Assembly (NCBI GenBank): GCA_964628195.1
Contig: CAZVPF010000014.1
Coordinates: 1 to 64,000, forward strand
DNA length: 64,000 bases
Source of the DNA: CAZVPF01 sp964628195
GTDB taxonomy: Bacteria > Planctomycetota > Phycisphaerae > Sedimentisphaerales > Anaerohalosphaeraceae
Direction of reading: 5' to 3'
The first letter of the stretch is position 1. Every line of letters begins with the position of its first letter. Shown piece after piece: positions 32,035-41,718 of the stretch. The notes beneath the pieces were generated by a model. The model saw only the letters and a program-made list of their open reading frames with translations. It ran no database searches and had not been told where the DNA came from. The translations under genes and the position numbers were made by a program.

Positions 32035-33045
32035 TTATGTTCTTTTGGACTTCTGCAGCAGAACCGCCGCGACTATTATAACGCCGGTAAGCATAAGTCT
32101 TTTGTCCTCGCCGACTGCGTTGATACTCAATATCTTCTCAAGATAACCTATAGTCAGTACGCCCACAAGTGTCAGCCATATTCCTCCCCTGCTGCCCTGC
32201 AGGCTCGTTCCGCCTATCACCACCATCGCAATCGCGGTAAGCTCATAAGCGATTCCCGCCTCCGGGTCGCCCTGCAGTTCCTGGGCGGCCTGGCAGATGC
32301 CCGCGATCCCGCAAAAGAGCCCGCTCATCGCATATGCGAGCACCTTTATCATATTAACCGGCACACCCGACAGCCTCGCCGCTTCTTCATTGCCGCCTAT
32401 CGCGTATACATACCTGCCCGGTCGAAGCTTTACAAGCAGCAGCCACGATATCACCAGGCACACGAGGAAAATAATCGTCACCACTGATATGTTGTCGCCA
32501 AGCACCTTCGAGCTTATGAAATTGAACACCCCCGGCACTTCTACATACTCATATGAACCGTCCGGCTGCTGAACCGCTGTCGAAATTTTCATCCCGCCGC
32601 TGACCCACTTTGCAAGGCCCCTTGCGAATACCATCATCGCCAGAGTCGCGATAAAGGGCTGAATCCTGAACCTTGATATCACCGCCCCGCTAACGCCGCC
32701 GCAGGCAATGCCTATAAGCAGGCACAACGGTATCGCGACAACGGCCGGCACCGATTTATGTATTGTCAAAAGCGAAAACATTACCGCCGTCAGTGCAAGT
32801 ATACTCCCGACCGAAAGGTCGATGCCGCCGGTTATAATCACCAGCGTCATCCCGCAGGCCAGCATGCCGTACACCGAAACGGCCCTTAGCATATCACGGT
32901 GCGTACCCCACTTAAGAAAAGCCCCGTCGGCGTTAAAAACCAAACCGATAACGAAAACTATAATCAGGGCCCCCAGCGCTCTAACCGTTGGCGAATACAT
33001 CCACTGGGGCAGCTTCGTCTTATTTTCAAGGGTGTTCGCGCTCAT
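32035..33045 (-). CDS. Sugar ABC transporter permease (RbsC-like)
   Basis: Inner-membrane permease of 336 residues with about ten hydrophobic segments. Family marks are GMLACGMTLVIITGGIDLSVGSILAL and AMVVIGGTSLQGSRGGIWLTLVG, together with YAIGGNEEAARLSGVPV, the EAA-like contact for the ATPase. Its ATG overlaps the ATPase stop (ATGA), indicating coupled translation. Confidence 0.94.
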   Translation of the reverse strand: MSANTLENKTKLPQWMYSPTVRALGALIIVFVIGLVFNADGAFLKWGTHRDMLRAVSVYGMLACGMTLVIITGGIDLSVGSILALTAVMFSLLTIHKSVPAVVAIPLCLLIGIACGGVSGAVISRFRIQPFIATLAMMVFARGLAKWVSGGMKISTAVQQPDGSYEYVEVPGVFNFISSKVLGDNISVVTIIFLVCLVISWLLLVKLRPGRYVYAIGGNEEAARLSGVPVNMIKVLAYAMSGLFCGIAGICQAAQELQGDPEAGIAYELTAIAMVVIGGTSLQGSRGGIWLTLVGVLTIGYLEKILSINAVGEDKRLMLTGVIIVAAVLLQKSKRT

Positions 33046-34580
33046 AAATTCTCAGTCCTTTCTCCCATTGCCGCGCTGAGTATCCGCTCCTGCGTCGCTT
33101 CGCTGCCGGCAAAGTCAGCGGTCACCTCTCCACGGTGCATTACAATAATCCTGTCGCTCATCCCGAGAAGTTCGGGCATCTCCGAAGTTATCAAAACTAT
33201 CGCGATTCCCGCCCGTGTCCACTTGTTCATAAGCTCGTATATTTCATGCTTGGCCCCGACATCCACACCCCTTGTCGGCTCGTCCAGAAGCAGTACCTTA
33301 GGCTCTGTCAGTATCCACTTTGCCAAAACCACTTTCTGCTGGTTGCCGCCCGAAAGCGTCTCAACCGGCTGGGTCAAAGTCGCCGCTTTTAAGTTAAGCT
33401 CCCCTCTCTGCTTCTCGGCTGCGGCAAGCTCTGCTGCCGGGCTTAAGATGCAATTGGGCGAAAAACCAGGCAACGCCGCCAGCGTCGTGTTCTTTACGAT
33501 ATCCATCCCCAGCACAAGTCCCGTCTCCTTGCGGTCGCTGGTCAAAAGCGCAAGGCCTTTTTTGATAGAATTCTCAGGCAAAAACGACCCCAACGGCTCA
33601 CCATCCACCTTGACACTTCCCGACACCCCCCTGCCGTAAGAACCGAATATGCCGTTAAGAAGCTCACTGCTGCCCGATCCCTGCAAACCCGCTATGCCCA
33701 GAATCTCCCCGCCCCGCACCTCAAAAGAAACATTATTGACTACAGGCGCAGGCTTGCCCGTCATATCCGGAACGGTAAAATTCTCTACCTTCAGCCTCAC
33801 CTCGCCCTTTTCTGCATCCCCGCGGGAAAACTGCGTATCAAGTTCCCGGCCCACCATCCACTTGACCAGCCGGTGCTGATTTAGAACTTCCGCCGAGTCG
33901 GTGCCTATATACTCCCCGTCCCGCAAAACCGTTATCCTGTCGGCGATCCGGTAAATCTCCTCCATCTTGTGTGAAATATAAATGATCCCGCAGCCCTGGG
34001 CCTTGAGTTTTTCAATAATGCCAAACAGCTTCTCGACCTCGACATCGGTAAGCGCGCTTGTCGGCTCGTCCATCACGATTATCCGAGAGTTCACCGCCAG
34101 CGCCTTGCAAATCTCAATCATCTGCTGCACGCCGATAGGGTAGTCGCCAGCCGGCCTGGTCACCTCGATATCCAGCCCGAAATCGCTGACCAGTTTCTTG
34201 GCCGCATTAACTGTCCCTGCCCTGTCCAGCCAGCCGAGCCTGCTCTTTTCACGCGCCAGAAATATATTATCCGCCACCGACATGGAACCTACCAGCGAAA
34301 GCTCCTGGTGAATTATCGAAATCCCCATCCGCCCCGCATCCTGCACCGACCCGAAGCGCACCTCACGGAGGTCTTCGCCAACCTTAACGGTCCCTTCATA
34401 TTCTGTGTGTACACCTGCAAGTATCTTGATCAGCGTGCTCTTGCCTGCCCCGTTTTCACCAGCAAGCACATGCACCTCGCCGGCCCGCAGGTCAAACTGA
34501 ACATCATTAAGCACCCGCACGCCCGAAAAAGACTTGCAGATACCCCTCATTGTCAAAATGTGGACATCGGTTTCAACCAT
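33042..34580 (-). CDS. Sugar ABC transporter ATP-binding protein (RbsA-like, two NBDs)
   Basis: Double-domain ATPase of 512 residues. The first nucleotide-binding domain has Walker A GENGAGKST and Walker B RIIVMDEPTSALT. The second has GLQGSGSSELLNGI (degenerate Walker A, as usual for this family), the signature LSGGNQQKVVLAKW and Walker B VLLLDEPTRGVD. It powers uptake through the RbsC-like permease encoded next. It is preceded by the sodium symporter gene with a 31-bp gap. Confidence 0.95.
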   Translation of the reverse strand: MVETDVHILTMRGICKSFSGVRVLNDVQFDLRAGEVHVLAGENGAGKSTLIKILAGVHTEYEGTVKVGEDLREVRFGSVQDAGRMGISIIHQELSLVGSMSVADNIFLAREKSRLGWLDRAGTVNAAKKLVSDFGLDIEVTRPAGDYPIGVQQMIEICKALAVNSRIIVMDEPTSALTDVEVEKLFGIIEKLKAQGCGIIYISHKMEEIYRIADRITVLRDGEYIGTDSAEVLNQHRLVKWMVGRELDTQFSRGDAEKGEVRLKVENFTVPDMTGKPAPVVNNVSFEVRGGEILGIAGLQGSGSSELLNGIFGSYGRGVSGSVKVDGEPLGSFLPENSIKKGLALLTSDRKETGLVLGMDIVKNTTLAALPGFSPNCILSPAAELAAAEKQRGELNLKAATLTQPVETLSGGNQQKVVLAKWILTEPKVLLLDEPTRGVDVGAKHEIYELMNKWTRAGIAIVLITSEMPELLGMSDRIIVMHRGEVTADFAGSEATQERILSAAMGERTENL

Positions 34581-34611
34581 GTGAGCAGTATATTAAAAAC
34601 CATCGGTTCCG

Positions 34612-36294
34612 TCAATCAAGCCAGAAAGAAAAGTACAGGTACATCCCAGCCACAAGACCAAGCACCAGAACCGTCAACAGCACGTCGAGATAGTTCCACG
34701 TCCTTTTCTGCGATTCATCCCGAACAACAGTTCCGTACGTTAGATTCGCGATCTTCTCAACCGGCTGAGGCTTGCTGAGCAGTGATGCGACAACCACAAT
34801 AACAATACTCGCCACGAAAAGCACACCGGAGAAATACAAAAAGTTAAAGTCACCTATATCGGCCATAACCGCGGGACTCTCGATCTTGCCCGCGCCGAAA
34901 AACGCCTGTATTGTCAGCTTCGCAATGCCCAGTACAAACCCGAGCCCAAGCCCCCAAACCGCACCGACAGCATTTATCCTCTTCCAGAAAAGCCCGAGTA
35001 AAAACACCGCTGTTATAGGCGGTGCCAAGTACCCCTGCACGCTCTGCAAATACTGGTACAAACCGCCCTGCGAAATCCGCGGCATAATAGGTATCCAGAT
35101 CATCCCGAAAATGACCACAACAAACGTGGCTATACGCCCTACCGTCACAAGGTGCCTTTCGCTTCTGCCCGGGCATATTTTCTCATATATATCAACGGTA
35201 AACAAAGATGCGCACGAGTTGAACAGCGAAGAAAGCGAACTCATCAGCGCCGCCAGCAGACCGCCAACCACAAGCCCCTTGAGCCCGGTCGGCACAAGTG
35301 ACATCACCATAACCGGAAAAACCTGGTCGCCGTTAATTACTTCCTGGCCGTTAACAGTCTTCATCGGTATCTGAATCATTCCCTTGCTGTGCAAGGCGTA
35401 GCCGATCATGCCCGGCACGATAAAAATAAGCACAGGCCAAACCTTCAAGAAACCGCCCCAAAGCGCGCCCCGCCTGGCGTGCGTCAGATTCTTCGCCGCC
35501 AGCGTCCGCTGCACAATATACTGATCCGTACACCAGTACCATATCCCCACAACCGGCGAAGCTATAATTATACCAAGCCACGGGAAATCCGGGTCCGACA
35601 TCGGGCGCCATAGAGCAAAGCTCGACGCGTTCTGCGACGCAATAGCCTTAAGCTCCCCCCATCCGCCAAGTTTATCAAGCCCGAAATACGTAATACAGCA
35701 GGACCCAACGAGCAGTATTATCGCCTGCGCGGTGTCCGTATAAAGTACCGCCCGCAGCCCGCCGAAAACAGTATAAAGACCGGTAAGAATAACCGTCGAA
35801 AACGCGCCTATCCAGAACGCGTTCTCCGGCGAGCCGAAAGTATCCGGCAGCAGCGTCTGAAACACCAGCGCGCCGGCGTAAACGGTTACTGAAACCTTAG
35901 TAAAAACGTAAGCCACAAGCGAAACTATCGAAAGAATCCACCTCGCCTTGGGCCCGAAGCGTTTTTCGAGAAACTCCGGCATGGTAAAAACACACGAGTT
36001 ATAATAAAAAGGCACGAATATCCACGCCAAAAGCACCATAATCCACGCATGAAGCTCCCAGTGCGCCATCGCCATGCCGCTGCTCGCACCATTGCCGGCG
36101 AGCCCCACGATATGTTCCGAACCAATATTGGAAGCGAAAAGAGATGCCCCGATAGCGAAAAACCCGATATTCCTCCCCGCCAGAAAGTAATCCTCCGAGC
36201 TGTTCTGTTTACGTGAAGACCACCAGACAACGCACATAAGCCCAAGGAAATAAACCGCAACAACAAGCCAGTCAATCATGTTAAGTGAGGACAT
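34612..36294 (-). CDS. Sodium:solute symporter (SGLT-type)
   Basis: SSS-family cotransporter of 560 residues with about 14 membrane helices. Typical parts are DWLVVAVYFLGLMCVVWWSSR, EDYFLAGRNIGFFAIGASLFASNIGSEHIVGLAG (the Na+ site region), VFTMPEFLEKRFGPKARW and TVFGGLRAVLYTDTAQ. Similarity is greatest, by eye, to sugar symporters of the vSGLT group. It heads the leftward symporter-ABC importer operon and is divergent from the small membrane protein at 36522. AAGGGA lies upstream of its ATG. Confidence 0.93.
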   Translation of the reverse strand: MSSLNMIDWLVVAVYFLGLMCVVWWSSRKQNSSEDYFLAGRNIGFFAIGASLFASNIGSEHIVGLAGNGASSGMAMAHWELHAWIMVLLAWIFVPFYYNSCVFTMPEFLEKRFGPKARWILSIVSLVAYVFTKVSVTVYAGALVFQTLLPDTFGSPENAFWIGAFSTVILTGLYTVFGGLRAVLYTDTAQAIILLVGSCCITYFGLDKLGGWGELKAIASQNASSFALWRPMSDPDFPWLGIIIASPVVGIWYWCTDQYIVQRTLAAKNLTHARRGALWGGFLKVWPVLIFIVPGMIGYALHSKGMIQIPMKTVNGQEVINGDQVFPVMVMSLVPTGLKGLVVGGLLAALMSSLSSLFNSCASLFTVDIYEKICPGRSERHLVTVGRIATFVVVIFGMIWIPIMPRISQGGLYQYLQSVQGYLAPPITAVFLLGLFWKRINAVGAVWGLGLGFVLGIAKLTIQAFFGAGKIESPAVMADIGDFNFLYFSGVLFVASIVIVVVASLLSKPQPVEKIANLTYGTVVRDESQKRTWNYLDVLLTVLVLGLVAGMYLYFSFWLD

Positions 36295-36432
36295 TCAAAT
36301 TTCCCTTTCAAATAATCCCTTACTTCCTTTCCATCGAATTTGGAGCTAATATATACCAAATCATGGGTAATTTGCAGAAAAATAATGAAAAATATGTCAC
36401 GATTTTATCACCAAATGCCGCAAATTATTGCC

Positions 36433-36457
36433 GCGGTTCAATAATAACAAGAACCGC
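36433..36457. promoter_or_regulatory. Operator-like inverted repeat between divergent genes
   Basis: GCGGTTC (36433-36439) and GAACCGC (36451-36457) are reverse complements with an 11-bp AT-rich spacer. Centre-to-centre spacing of 18 bp is a little more than one and a half helical turns. It sits between the symporter operon and the small membrane-protein gene, so it could control either. Confidence 0.4.
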
Positions 36458-36521
36458 TAAGCGAATTTCAGGTATAGTATATTGTAATTCTTGTATGTCT
36501 CTAATAATAACGGAGTCTCAT

Positions 36522-36989
36522 ATGAAGAAGTACTTTCCGTTGGTTTTGTTAATTTTATTTACCTCCGTTTGTTACGCCAACCCGATCGTTCTGCCAAATT
36601 ACAGATCACAATTGGCTGTCTGGTGTTTACTCGCTGAGGCGATCTTTATCGCAGCAGCGATGCGATTTCTCGGCTACAGTTTCTTTCGTATTTTACCTTT
36701 CTGGATGGGGATAACCTGGCTTACCTACCGGTGTCTCGTGTTCTTTATTGACAGGACCGGGAATGGGCCTTTCGCAGAAAGTACGATTTATGTGGGCACT
36801 GTCTTTTTATATCTTCAGTTCATGGTGTTTCTTGTCGAAACTTCCCTGCTGCTGATTTTGGCAAGATTGTTCTTTTTCAACCGGGGCGGCGCTGTTGAAT
36901 TGAGCCTTACATCAGCGGTGCCGATATGCTTCGCTGGAAACATGATATCTTTTGTAACTTCCCTTATACCGTACTTTCTTGTTATCTAA
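36522..36989 (+). CDS. Small exported or membrane protein of unknown function
   Basis: Unrecognised 155-residue protein. A cleavable signal peptide or first helix (MKKYFPLVLLILFTSVCYA) is followed by about four hydrophobic segments (LAVWCLLAEAIFIAAAMRFL, FMVFLVETSLLLILARLFFF, ICFAGNMISFVTSLIPYFLVI). The start is the ATG at 36522 with GGAG upstream; a longer reading frame back to 36285 overlaps the symporter start and lacks a ribosome site. A convergent neighbour is rex. No function can be assigned. Confidence 0.65.
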   Translation: MKKYFPLVLLILFTSVCYANPIVLPNYRSQLAVWCLLAEAIFIAAAMRFLGYSFFRILPFWMGITWLTYRCLVFFIDRTGNGPFAESTIYVGTVFLYLQFMVFLVETSLLLILARLFFFNRGGAVELSLTSAVPICFAGNMISFVTSLIPYFLVI

Positions 36990-36996
36990 AGCCGCC

Positions 36997-37659
36997 TCAA
37001 TACGACCCGGAACCGCGGTTCATAAAATAAGCAAGCTCGGCCAGCCCGACCGAGATATGCTCGTTGCGGACAAAAACATTGCTCGGAACAACCAGATTCG
37101 TCGTTGAAAAGTTCCAGATTGCGTACACACCGGCCTGAACAAGCAAATCCGCACTGCGCTGGGCTACCTCCGCCGGGCATGTAAGTATACCCAGCGCAAC
37201 GGTCTTTATTCTGCAGACCTTGACTATATCCACCGTCGGATATATCCTGCAGCCGCTCATAGTCGTACCCAGCTTTGCCGGGTCAACATCGAAGACCGCC
37301 GCAATCTCCAGCCCGTAATTCGAATAACCGCGGTACTCCATAATCGCCCCGCCGAGCCTGCCGGCCCCGACGACAGCGGCCTTGTACCGCTTGTCAAGTC
37401 CGAGGGCGTGTCTTATCGACTCGATAACCTCGCTGCGTTTAAAACCCTGCCGCGGCATCCCCTTAACGCCTATCTGCGCCATATCCTTACGCACCTGCGT
37501 ATCGTCCATATTGAAATAATACGCGATACGCGAACTGGTCACCCAGTCCCCGTCCCACAGGCCCGGGCTTGTCAGGCAGTGGTAATAGTGCATAAAGCGT
37601 TCCAGTGCGGCATGCTTGATCTTGTTTGCTGCCGCCTTTTTAACATTAATTTTTGCCAC
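36997..37659 (-). CDS. rex: Redox-sensing transcriptional repressor Rex
   Basis: NADH/NAD+-responsive repressor, 220 residues. The N-terminal winged helix (residues about 15-90; YYHCLTSPGLWDGDWVTSSRIAYYFNMDDTQVRKDMAQIG) ends in the typical VKG segment. The Rossmann domain has VVGAGRLGGAIMEY and VFDVDPAKLGT, with the C-terminal swapped helix LAELAYFMNRG. The start is GTG at 37659 with AAGGAG upstream. It overlaps hydE by 14 bp and is the last gene of the hydrogenase operon, so hydrogenase level and NADH sensing may be linked. Confidence 0.95.
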   Translation of the reverse strand: MAKINVKKAAANKIKHAALERFMHYYHCLTSPGLWDGDWVTSSRIAYYFNMDDTQVRKDMAQIGVKGMPRQGFKRSEVIESIRHALGLDKRYKAAVVGAGRLGGAIMEYRGYSNYGLEIAAVFDVDPAKLGTTMSGCRIYPTVDIVKVCRIKTVALGILTCPAEVAQRSADLLVQAGVYAIWNFSTTNLVVPSNVFVRNEHISVGLAELAYFMNRGSGSY

Positions 37660-38710
37660 CGCTGCTCCTTCTCGAACCCTGCCCCTTGCCTATCGTCCTG
37701 CCTATCGAAGCTATCCGACCAGCCATGCACACCTGGCACATCTCGGCTGTTTCGTTCTGGCAGGCCTTGCCCGGGTATATCTCGTATTTCGTCCGGTACT
37801 CAGGCGGTGTTATATTCGGCATAACCACGTTGGCCCCGCGGGAAAGACCAAGCTCCCTGCCCTGCTGCTGGTTGATCGTAGCAAGCGCTGTCGTGCTCGG
37901 AATATTCGCCTCCGGGCAGACCAGGCGGGTAAGGGCAACAACCTTGTATGTCATAAGCTCATTGCTCGGAACCTGCTGGGACGGGTCGATTTCGGGAACT
38001 AATTGCCCGTTGCCGAGCGGTGTTTTAGGGTTGGCAATATACGGGCCGACCCCGATCATATCAAGGTCATACTTTCCGAACGCCTCGATATCCCTCGCAA
38101 GTATATCGTAACTCTGCCCCGGTATCCCGATCATCACCCCCCCGCCTGCCTCATAGCCAAGCTGCTGAAGCTGTCCGAGAATTTCGAACCTGTCCGACTT
38201 CCTGTCGCCCAGCGCCGGGTGTATAAGCTCGTAAAGTTTCCTGTCGGAAGTCTCGAAACGCAACAGGTACCTGTCGGCCCCTGCCTGGCGCCACAGCTTC
38301 AAGTCCTCGAAAGGCCTTTCGCCCATGCTGAGGGTAACAGCCAGGTTCGTCTGCGACTTGATCTGTCGGACAATATCCGCAAGCCACTGTCCGGTTATCA
38401 TGTAATCCTCCCCTGCCTGCATCACAACCGTACCGTAACCGAAACCGTCTGCTTTTTTTGCGCACTGGACAACCTCGTCGGCGTTCATCCTGTACCGTTC
38501 GACATCCTCGTTATGAACGTTCAACCCGCAGTATGTGCAGGAACGCACGCAATAGTTCGATATCTCGATAAGACCGCGAAGGTGCACCTCATCGCCTACG
38601 TACTCTTTACGCACACTGTCGGCTGTTTCCCATAGCTCTTCGAGCCTTTCGGGTCTTTCTTCGCGAAGCCACGTTTTTATTTCACCAAAACCTATTTTAC
38701 TGTCAGGCAT
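37646..38710 (-). CDS. hydE: [FeFe] hydrogenase H-cluster radical SAM maturase HydE
   Basis: Radical-SAM enzyme (354 residues) that works on the organic iron complex from HydG during H-cluster assembly. The SAM cluster motif is NYCVRSCTYCGL (CX3CX2C). Substrate-barrel segments are MQAGEDYMITGQW, LSMGERPFEDLKLWRQAGADRYLLRFETSD, GGVMIGIPGQS and GVGPYIANPKTPLG. A C-terminal CQNETAEMCQVCMAGR forms the accessory-cluster-like site. Its ATG directly abuts the hydF stop (TAGATG). Confidence 0.96.
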   Translation of the reverse strand: MPDSKIGFGEIKTWLREERPERLEELWETADSVRKEYVGDEVHLRGLIEISNYCVRSCTYCGLNVHNEDVERYRMNADEVVQCAKKADGFGYGTVVMQAGEDYMITGQWLADIVRQIKSQTNLAVTLSMGERPFEDLKLWRQAGADRYLLRFETSDRKLYELIHPALGDRKSDRFEILGQLQQLGYEAGGGVMIGIPGQSYDILARDIEAFGKYDLDMIGVGPYIANPKTPLGNGQLVPEIDPSQQVPSNELMTYKVVALTRLVCPEANIPSTTALATINQQQGRELGLSRGANVVMPNITPPEYRTKYEIYPGKACQNETAEMCQVCMAGRIASIGRTIGKGQGSRRSSGGKN

Positions 38711-39943
38711 CTAAATTTTCCTTTTACTTTTAAAAACTTCCATCGCCGCAGGGAAAGGCTCAAGCGCGCGCTCGAAAATACCAAGGCTGAAAGCTATAAC
38801 TAATCCATAATTTGTAATAGGCACCCCCGCGTTCCTGCAATGAAGCAGCCGCGACAGCATCGCCCTCCTGTTCCACATGCACGCACCGCAATGGATCACC
38901 AGCTTGTAACCGCCCAGGTCATCCGGAAAATCGTGCCCCTGCACCTGCTCGAAATTGAGCTCGGCGCCGACATACTGCGTCAGCCATCTCGGAATCTTAA
39001 CCCTGCCTATATCCTCGCCGATCGGGTGATGCGAACACGCCTCGGCTATCAGTATCCTGTCGCCGGCCTGTAAATTGTCTACCGCCATCGCGCCTGCAAC
39101 CTGGGTTGCGAGGTCACCCTTGAACCGAGCGAAAAGAATCGAAAAACTTGTCATCGGCACATCGGGCGGAGTGTCGGCAGCTACTTTCAAAAATGCCTGC
39201 GAATCCGTAATCACCAGCTTAGGCGGGCTTTTCAACTTCTCAAGAGAAAAGGCCAGTTCCCGCTCCTTGACCACCATGCAGTAAGAATCGCTGTCCAGCA
39301 GGTCGCGTATAGTCTGCACCTGCGGCAGTATCAACCGCCCCTTAGGCGCTTCTTTGTCTATCGGCACGACAAGCACAGCCATCTCTCCGGGCCCCACGAG
39401 GTCACCTGCTATCATCGGGTTGTTGATATAATCAGCCGGCGCCGAGTCAATAAGAGCCTGTCGAAACTCCAGTACACCCTCGTTTTTAACCGCGCTTGCG
39501 AAAACCACCTTCGCATTTTCTGCTTTTAACTTCTCGAGTGCCCCGCTGTCAGGCCGGCCCAGGTCGGACTTGTTAAAAACCACAACAAGAGGAATATCCC
39601 GAGAGGAAAGCTCTTTCTTTATGTTCTCTTCAAACTCGCCCCACAGCCCGTCGGTAACAATTACCCCGAGGTCCGTCCTGTCAAAAGCCCTGCGGGTCTT
39701 TCCCATGCGAAGCTCACCGAGAGCCCCCACGTCATCGATACCGGCTGTGTCGATATACAGCACCGGGCCCAGGGGCAAAAGCTCCATCGGCTTTTCAACC
39801 GGGTCGGTCGTCGTGCCGGCATACTCGGAAACTATCGAAACCTGCTGCTTAGTGATCGCGTTAAGCAGGCTCGACTTGCCGACATTTCGCCTGCCGAACA
39901 AACCAATATGTAAACGGTAACCTTTAGGTGCTGACTGAACCAT
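38711..39943 (-). CDS. hydF: [FeFe] hydrogenase maturation GTPase HydF
   Basis: Scaffold protein on which the 2Fe subcluster is finished and delivered to HydA; 410 residues. The N-terminal GTPase domain has Walker A GRRNVGKSSLL, G3 DTAGIDD and G4 NKSDLG. The C-terminal cluster-binding domain has EACSHHPIGEDIGRVKIPRWL and HCGACMWNRRAM, supplying the Cys/His ligands. It lies between aspA and hydE. Confidence 0.96.
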   Translation of the reverse strand: MVQSAPKGYRLHIGLFGRRNVGKSSLLNAITKQQVSIVSEYAGTTTDPVEKPMELLPLGPVLYIDTAGIDDVGALGELRMGKTRRAFDRTDLGVIVTDGLWGEFEENIKKELSSRDIPLVVVFNKSDLGRPDSGALEKLKAENAKVVFASAVKNEGVLEFRQALIDSAPADYINNPMIAGDLVGPGEMAVLVVPIDKEAPKGRLILPQVQTIRDLLDSDSYCMVVKERELAFSLEKLKSPPKLVITDSQAFLKVAADTPPDVPMTSFSILFARFKGDLATQVAGAMAVDNLQAGDRILIAEACSHHPIGEDIGRVKIPRWLTQYVGAELNFEQVQGHDFPDDLGGYKLVIHCGACMWNRRAMLSRLLHCRNAGVPITNYGLVIAFSLGIFERALEPFPAAMEVFKSKRKI

Positions 39944-39961
39944 AAACCAAACAGGCCCCTG

Positions 39962-41386
39962 CTATGTATCAATTATCAAATCGTCGGAAAAACCAAGACG
40001 GCAGACCGCTTCGGGCTTCAGCAATGCGTCAAAATCCTCAACGCTCATCAGTCCCTCGCTGAGAACCACTTCGCGCACCGTCCTGCCCCGGCTGACGCAC
40101 TTTTTCGCGACCTCTGTCGCCTTTTCATAACCGGTTACAGGCAAAAGCGCAGTCGCTGCCGCTGTCGAGTTCTCAACGTTCGCCATGCATCGGTCCTTGT
40201 CGGCGGTTATACCCTGCACACAATGCCTGGTTAGAATATCACAGCCGTTTGCCAAAAGCTCGATCCCCTCAAGCAGGCACCTGGCCACAAGCGGCAGAAA
40301 CGCGTTAAGTTCGAGGCTGCCCGCCGCACAAGCATTTGCTATAACCTGGTCATAGCCCATAACAAGCATCGCGCACTGCGTCACGGCCTCGGGTATAACA
40401 GGATTGACCTTGCCGGGCATTATCGACGAGCCTGCCTGTTTTGCCGGCAAGCTGATCTCGCCAAGCCCGCCGTCCGGGCCGGATGACATTAACCGCAGAT
40501 CACCGCATACTTTTATAAGCGAACTTGCGCACGCCTTGAGTATGCCCGAAACTTCGACAAAAACATCGGCGTTCTGCGTAACGTCTACCATGTTCTCTGC
40601 CCGGGCAAAACCGATGCCCGTAAGTTCCCGCAGTTTATCGACCACGCCGAAAATATAGCGCCTCGGCGCGCCAAGGCCCGTGCCTATCGCCGTACCGCCG
40701 AGATTAATAACACGCAGCCGCTCAACACATTTATATACCCGCCACCTGTCGCGGTTGAATGCCTCGGCATAAGCACCCATCTCCCTGCCCAGCGTCGTCA
40801 GGACAGCATCCTGAAACTGCGTCCTGCCGAGCTTAACAACTCCGGCAAACTCTTTTTCCTTTGCCTGGAAAGCCTCCTGCAAAGCGACCAGCCGAGCTTC
40901 CAGCTTTCCGATCAGCCTTATCGCCGCAAGTTTAAGCGCGGTAGGGTAAGTGTCGTTCGTCGACTGGTACCTGTTGATATCGTCCGTTGGCGAAACTCGC
41001 TCATAATCACCGTGTTCGCTGCCGAGTATCTCCAGCGCCCGGTTGGCGATCACCTCGCAAACGTTAAGGTTCGTGCTCGTGCCCGCACCTCCCTGTAGAG
41101 CATCGACAACCACGTGTTCATCGAGCAAACCCTCGGCCATCTCACCGCACGCCCGTTCGATTGCAGCGATCTTGATCCTGTCGCCTTTCCACGCGCCAAG
41201 CGAAATGCAAGTCTGCAAACAGGCAAGTTTGACCGTGCCGTAAGCGCGTATAAGTTCCCTCGGCACAGGTCCGCCGTTGAGTGAAAAATTATCTATCGCC
41301 CGTGCGGTATGCACCCCGTACAAACAATCAGCCGAGACCTCGACTTCGCCGATTATATCCTGTTCTTTCCTGTAACCGTCTGTCAT
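39962..41386 (-). CDS. aspA: Aspartate ammonia-lyase
   Basis: Converts aspartate to fumarate plus ammonia; 474 residues. The fumarase/aspartase signature is GSSIMPGKVNPVIPEAV, with STNDTYPTALKLAA and TQFQDAVLTTLGREMGAY. Aspartase genes are known to occur inside H-cluster maturation clusters, as here between the TM1266-type gene and hydF. A link to ammonia supply for the dithiomethylamine bridge or to fumarate metabolism is conjecture. Confidence 0.93.
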   Translation of the reverse strand: MTDGYRKEQDIIGEVEVSADCLYGVHTARAIDNFSLNGGPVPRELIRAYGTVKLACLQTCISLGAWKGDRIKIAAIERACGEMAEGLLDEHVVVDALQGGAGTSTNLNVCEVIANRALEILGSEHGDYERVSPTDDINRYQSTNDTYPTALKLAAIRLIGKLEARLVALQEAFQAKEKEFAGVVKLGRTQFQDAVLTTLGREMGAYAEAFNRDRWRVYKCVERLRVINLGGTAIGTGLGAPRRYIFGVVDKLRELTGIGFARAENMVDVTQNADVFVEVSGILKACASSLIKVCGDLRLMSSGPDGGLGEISLPAKQAGSSIMPGKVNPVIPEAVTQCAMLVMGYDQVIANACAAGSLELNAFLPLVARCLLEGIELLANGCDILTRHCVQGITADKDRCMANVENSTAAATALLPVTGYEKATEVAKKCVSRGRTVREVVLSEGLMSVEDFDALLKPEAVCRLGFSDDLIIDT

Positions 41387-41415
41387 ATCAAAACCAACCG
41401 ATAACAGCTTGCCGA

Positions 41416-41679
41416 TCAGTCATGATCGAAAACCATCTCCTTGACCTCGACACCTTCGACGGCGTTTAGCTTATCGCGGAGCTGCATGCACCGGTCCTGG
41501 TCTCCTGCCATCTCAAGTATCAAAAGCCCGTTCGGCGAGCAGACCGTCTGGCACTCATGCAGCCCAAGCCGGGTCTTGATATTACAGCCGTACTCAGTCA
41601 AAACGTCCTGCACCTGGCTTGCATGATGAAGCCTGTCGGTAATGTGAACCCCGTAAATAATGTGATCTTCTTTTGCCAT
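41416..41679 (-). CDS. Iron-only hydrogenase system regulator (TM1266 family)
   Basis: Small ACT-like protein of 87 residues (YGVHITDRLHHASQVQDVLTEYGCNIKTRLGLHE...NGLLILEMAGD). Family members (TM1266/TIGR03959) are found almost only beside hydE/F/G genes and are presumed regulators or accessory proteins; the exact role is not established. It sits between hydG and aspA. Confidence 0.9.
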   Translation of the reverse strand: MAKEDHIIYGVHITDRLHHASQVQDVLTEYGCNIKTRLGLHECQTVCSPNGLLILEMAGDQDRCMQLRDKLNAVEGVEVKEMVFDHD

Positions 41680-41718
41680 TGTCTTCTCCTATAGTCAAAT
41701 TACAATAAATAAACACTC

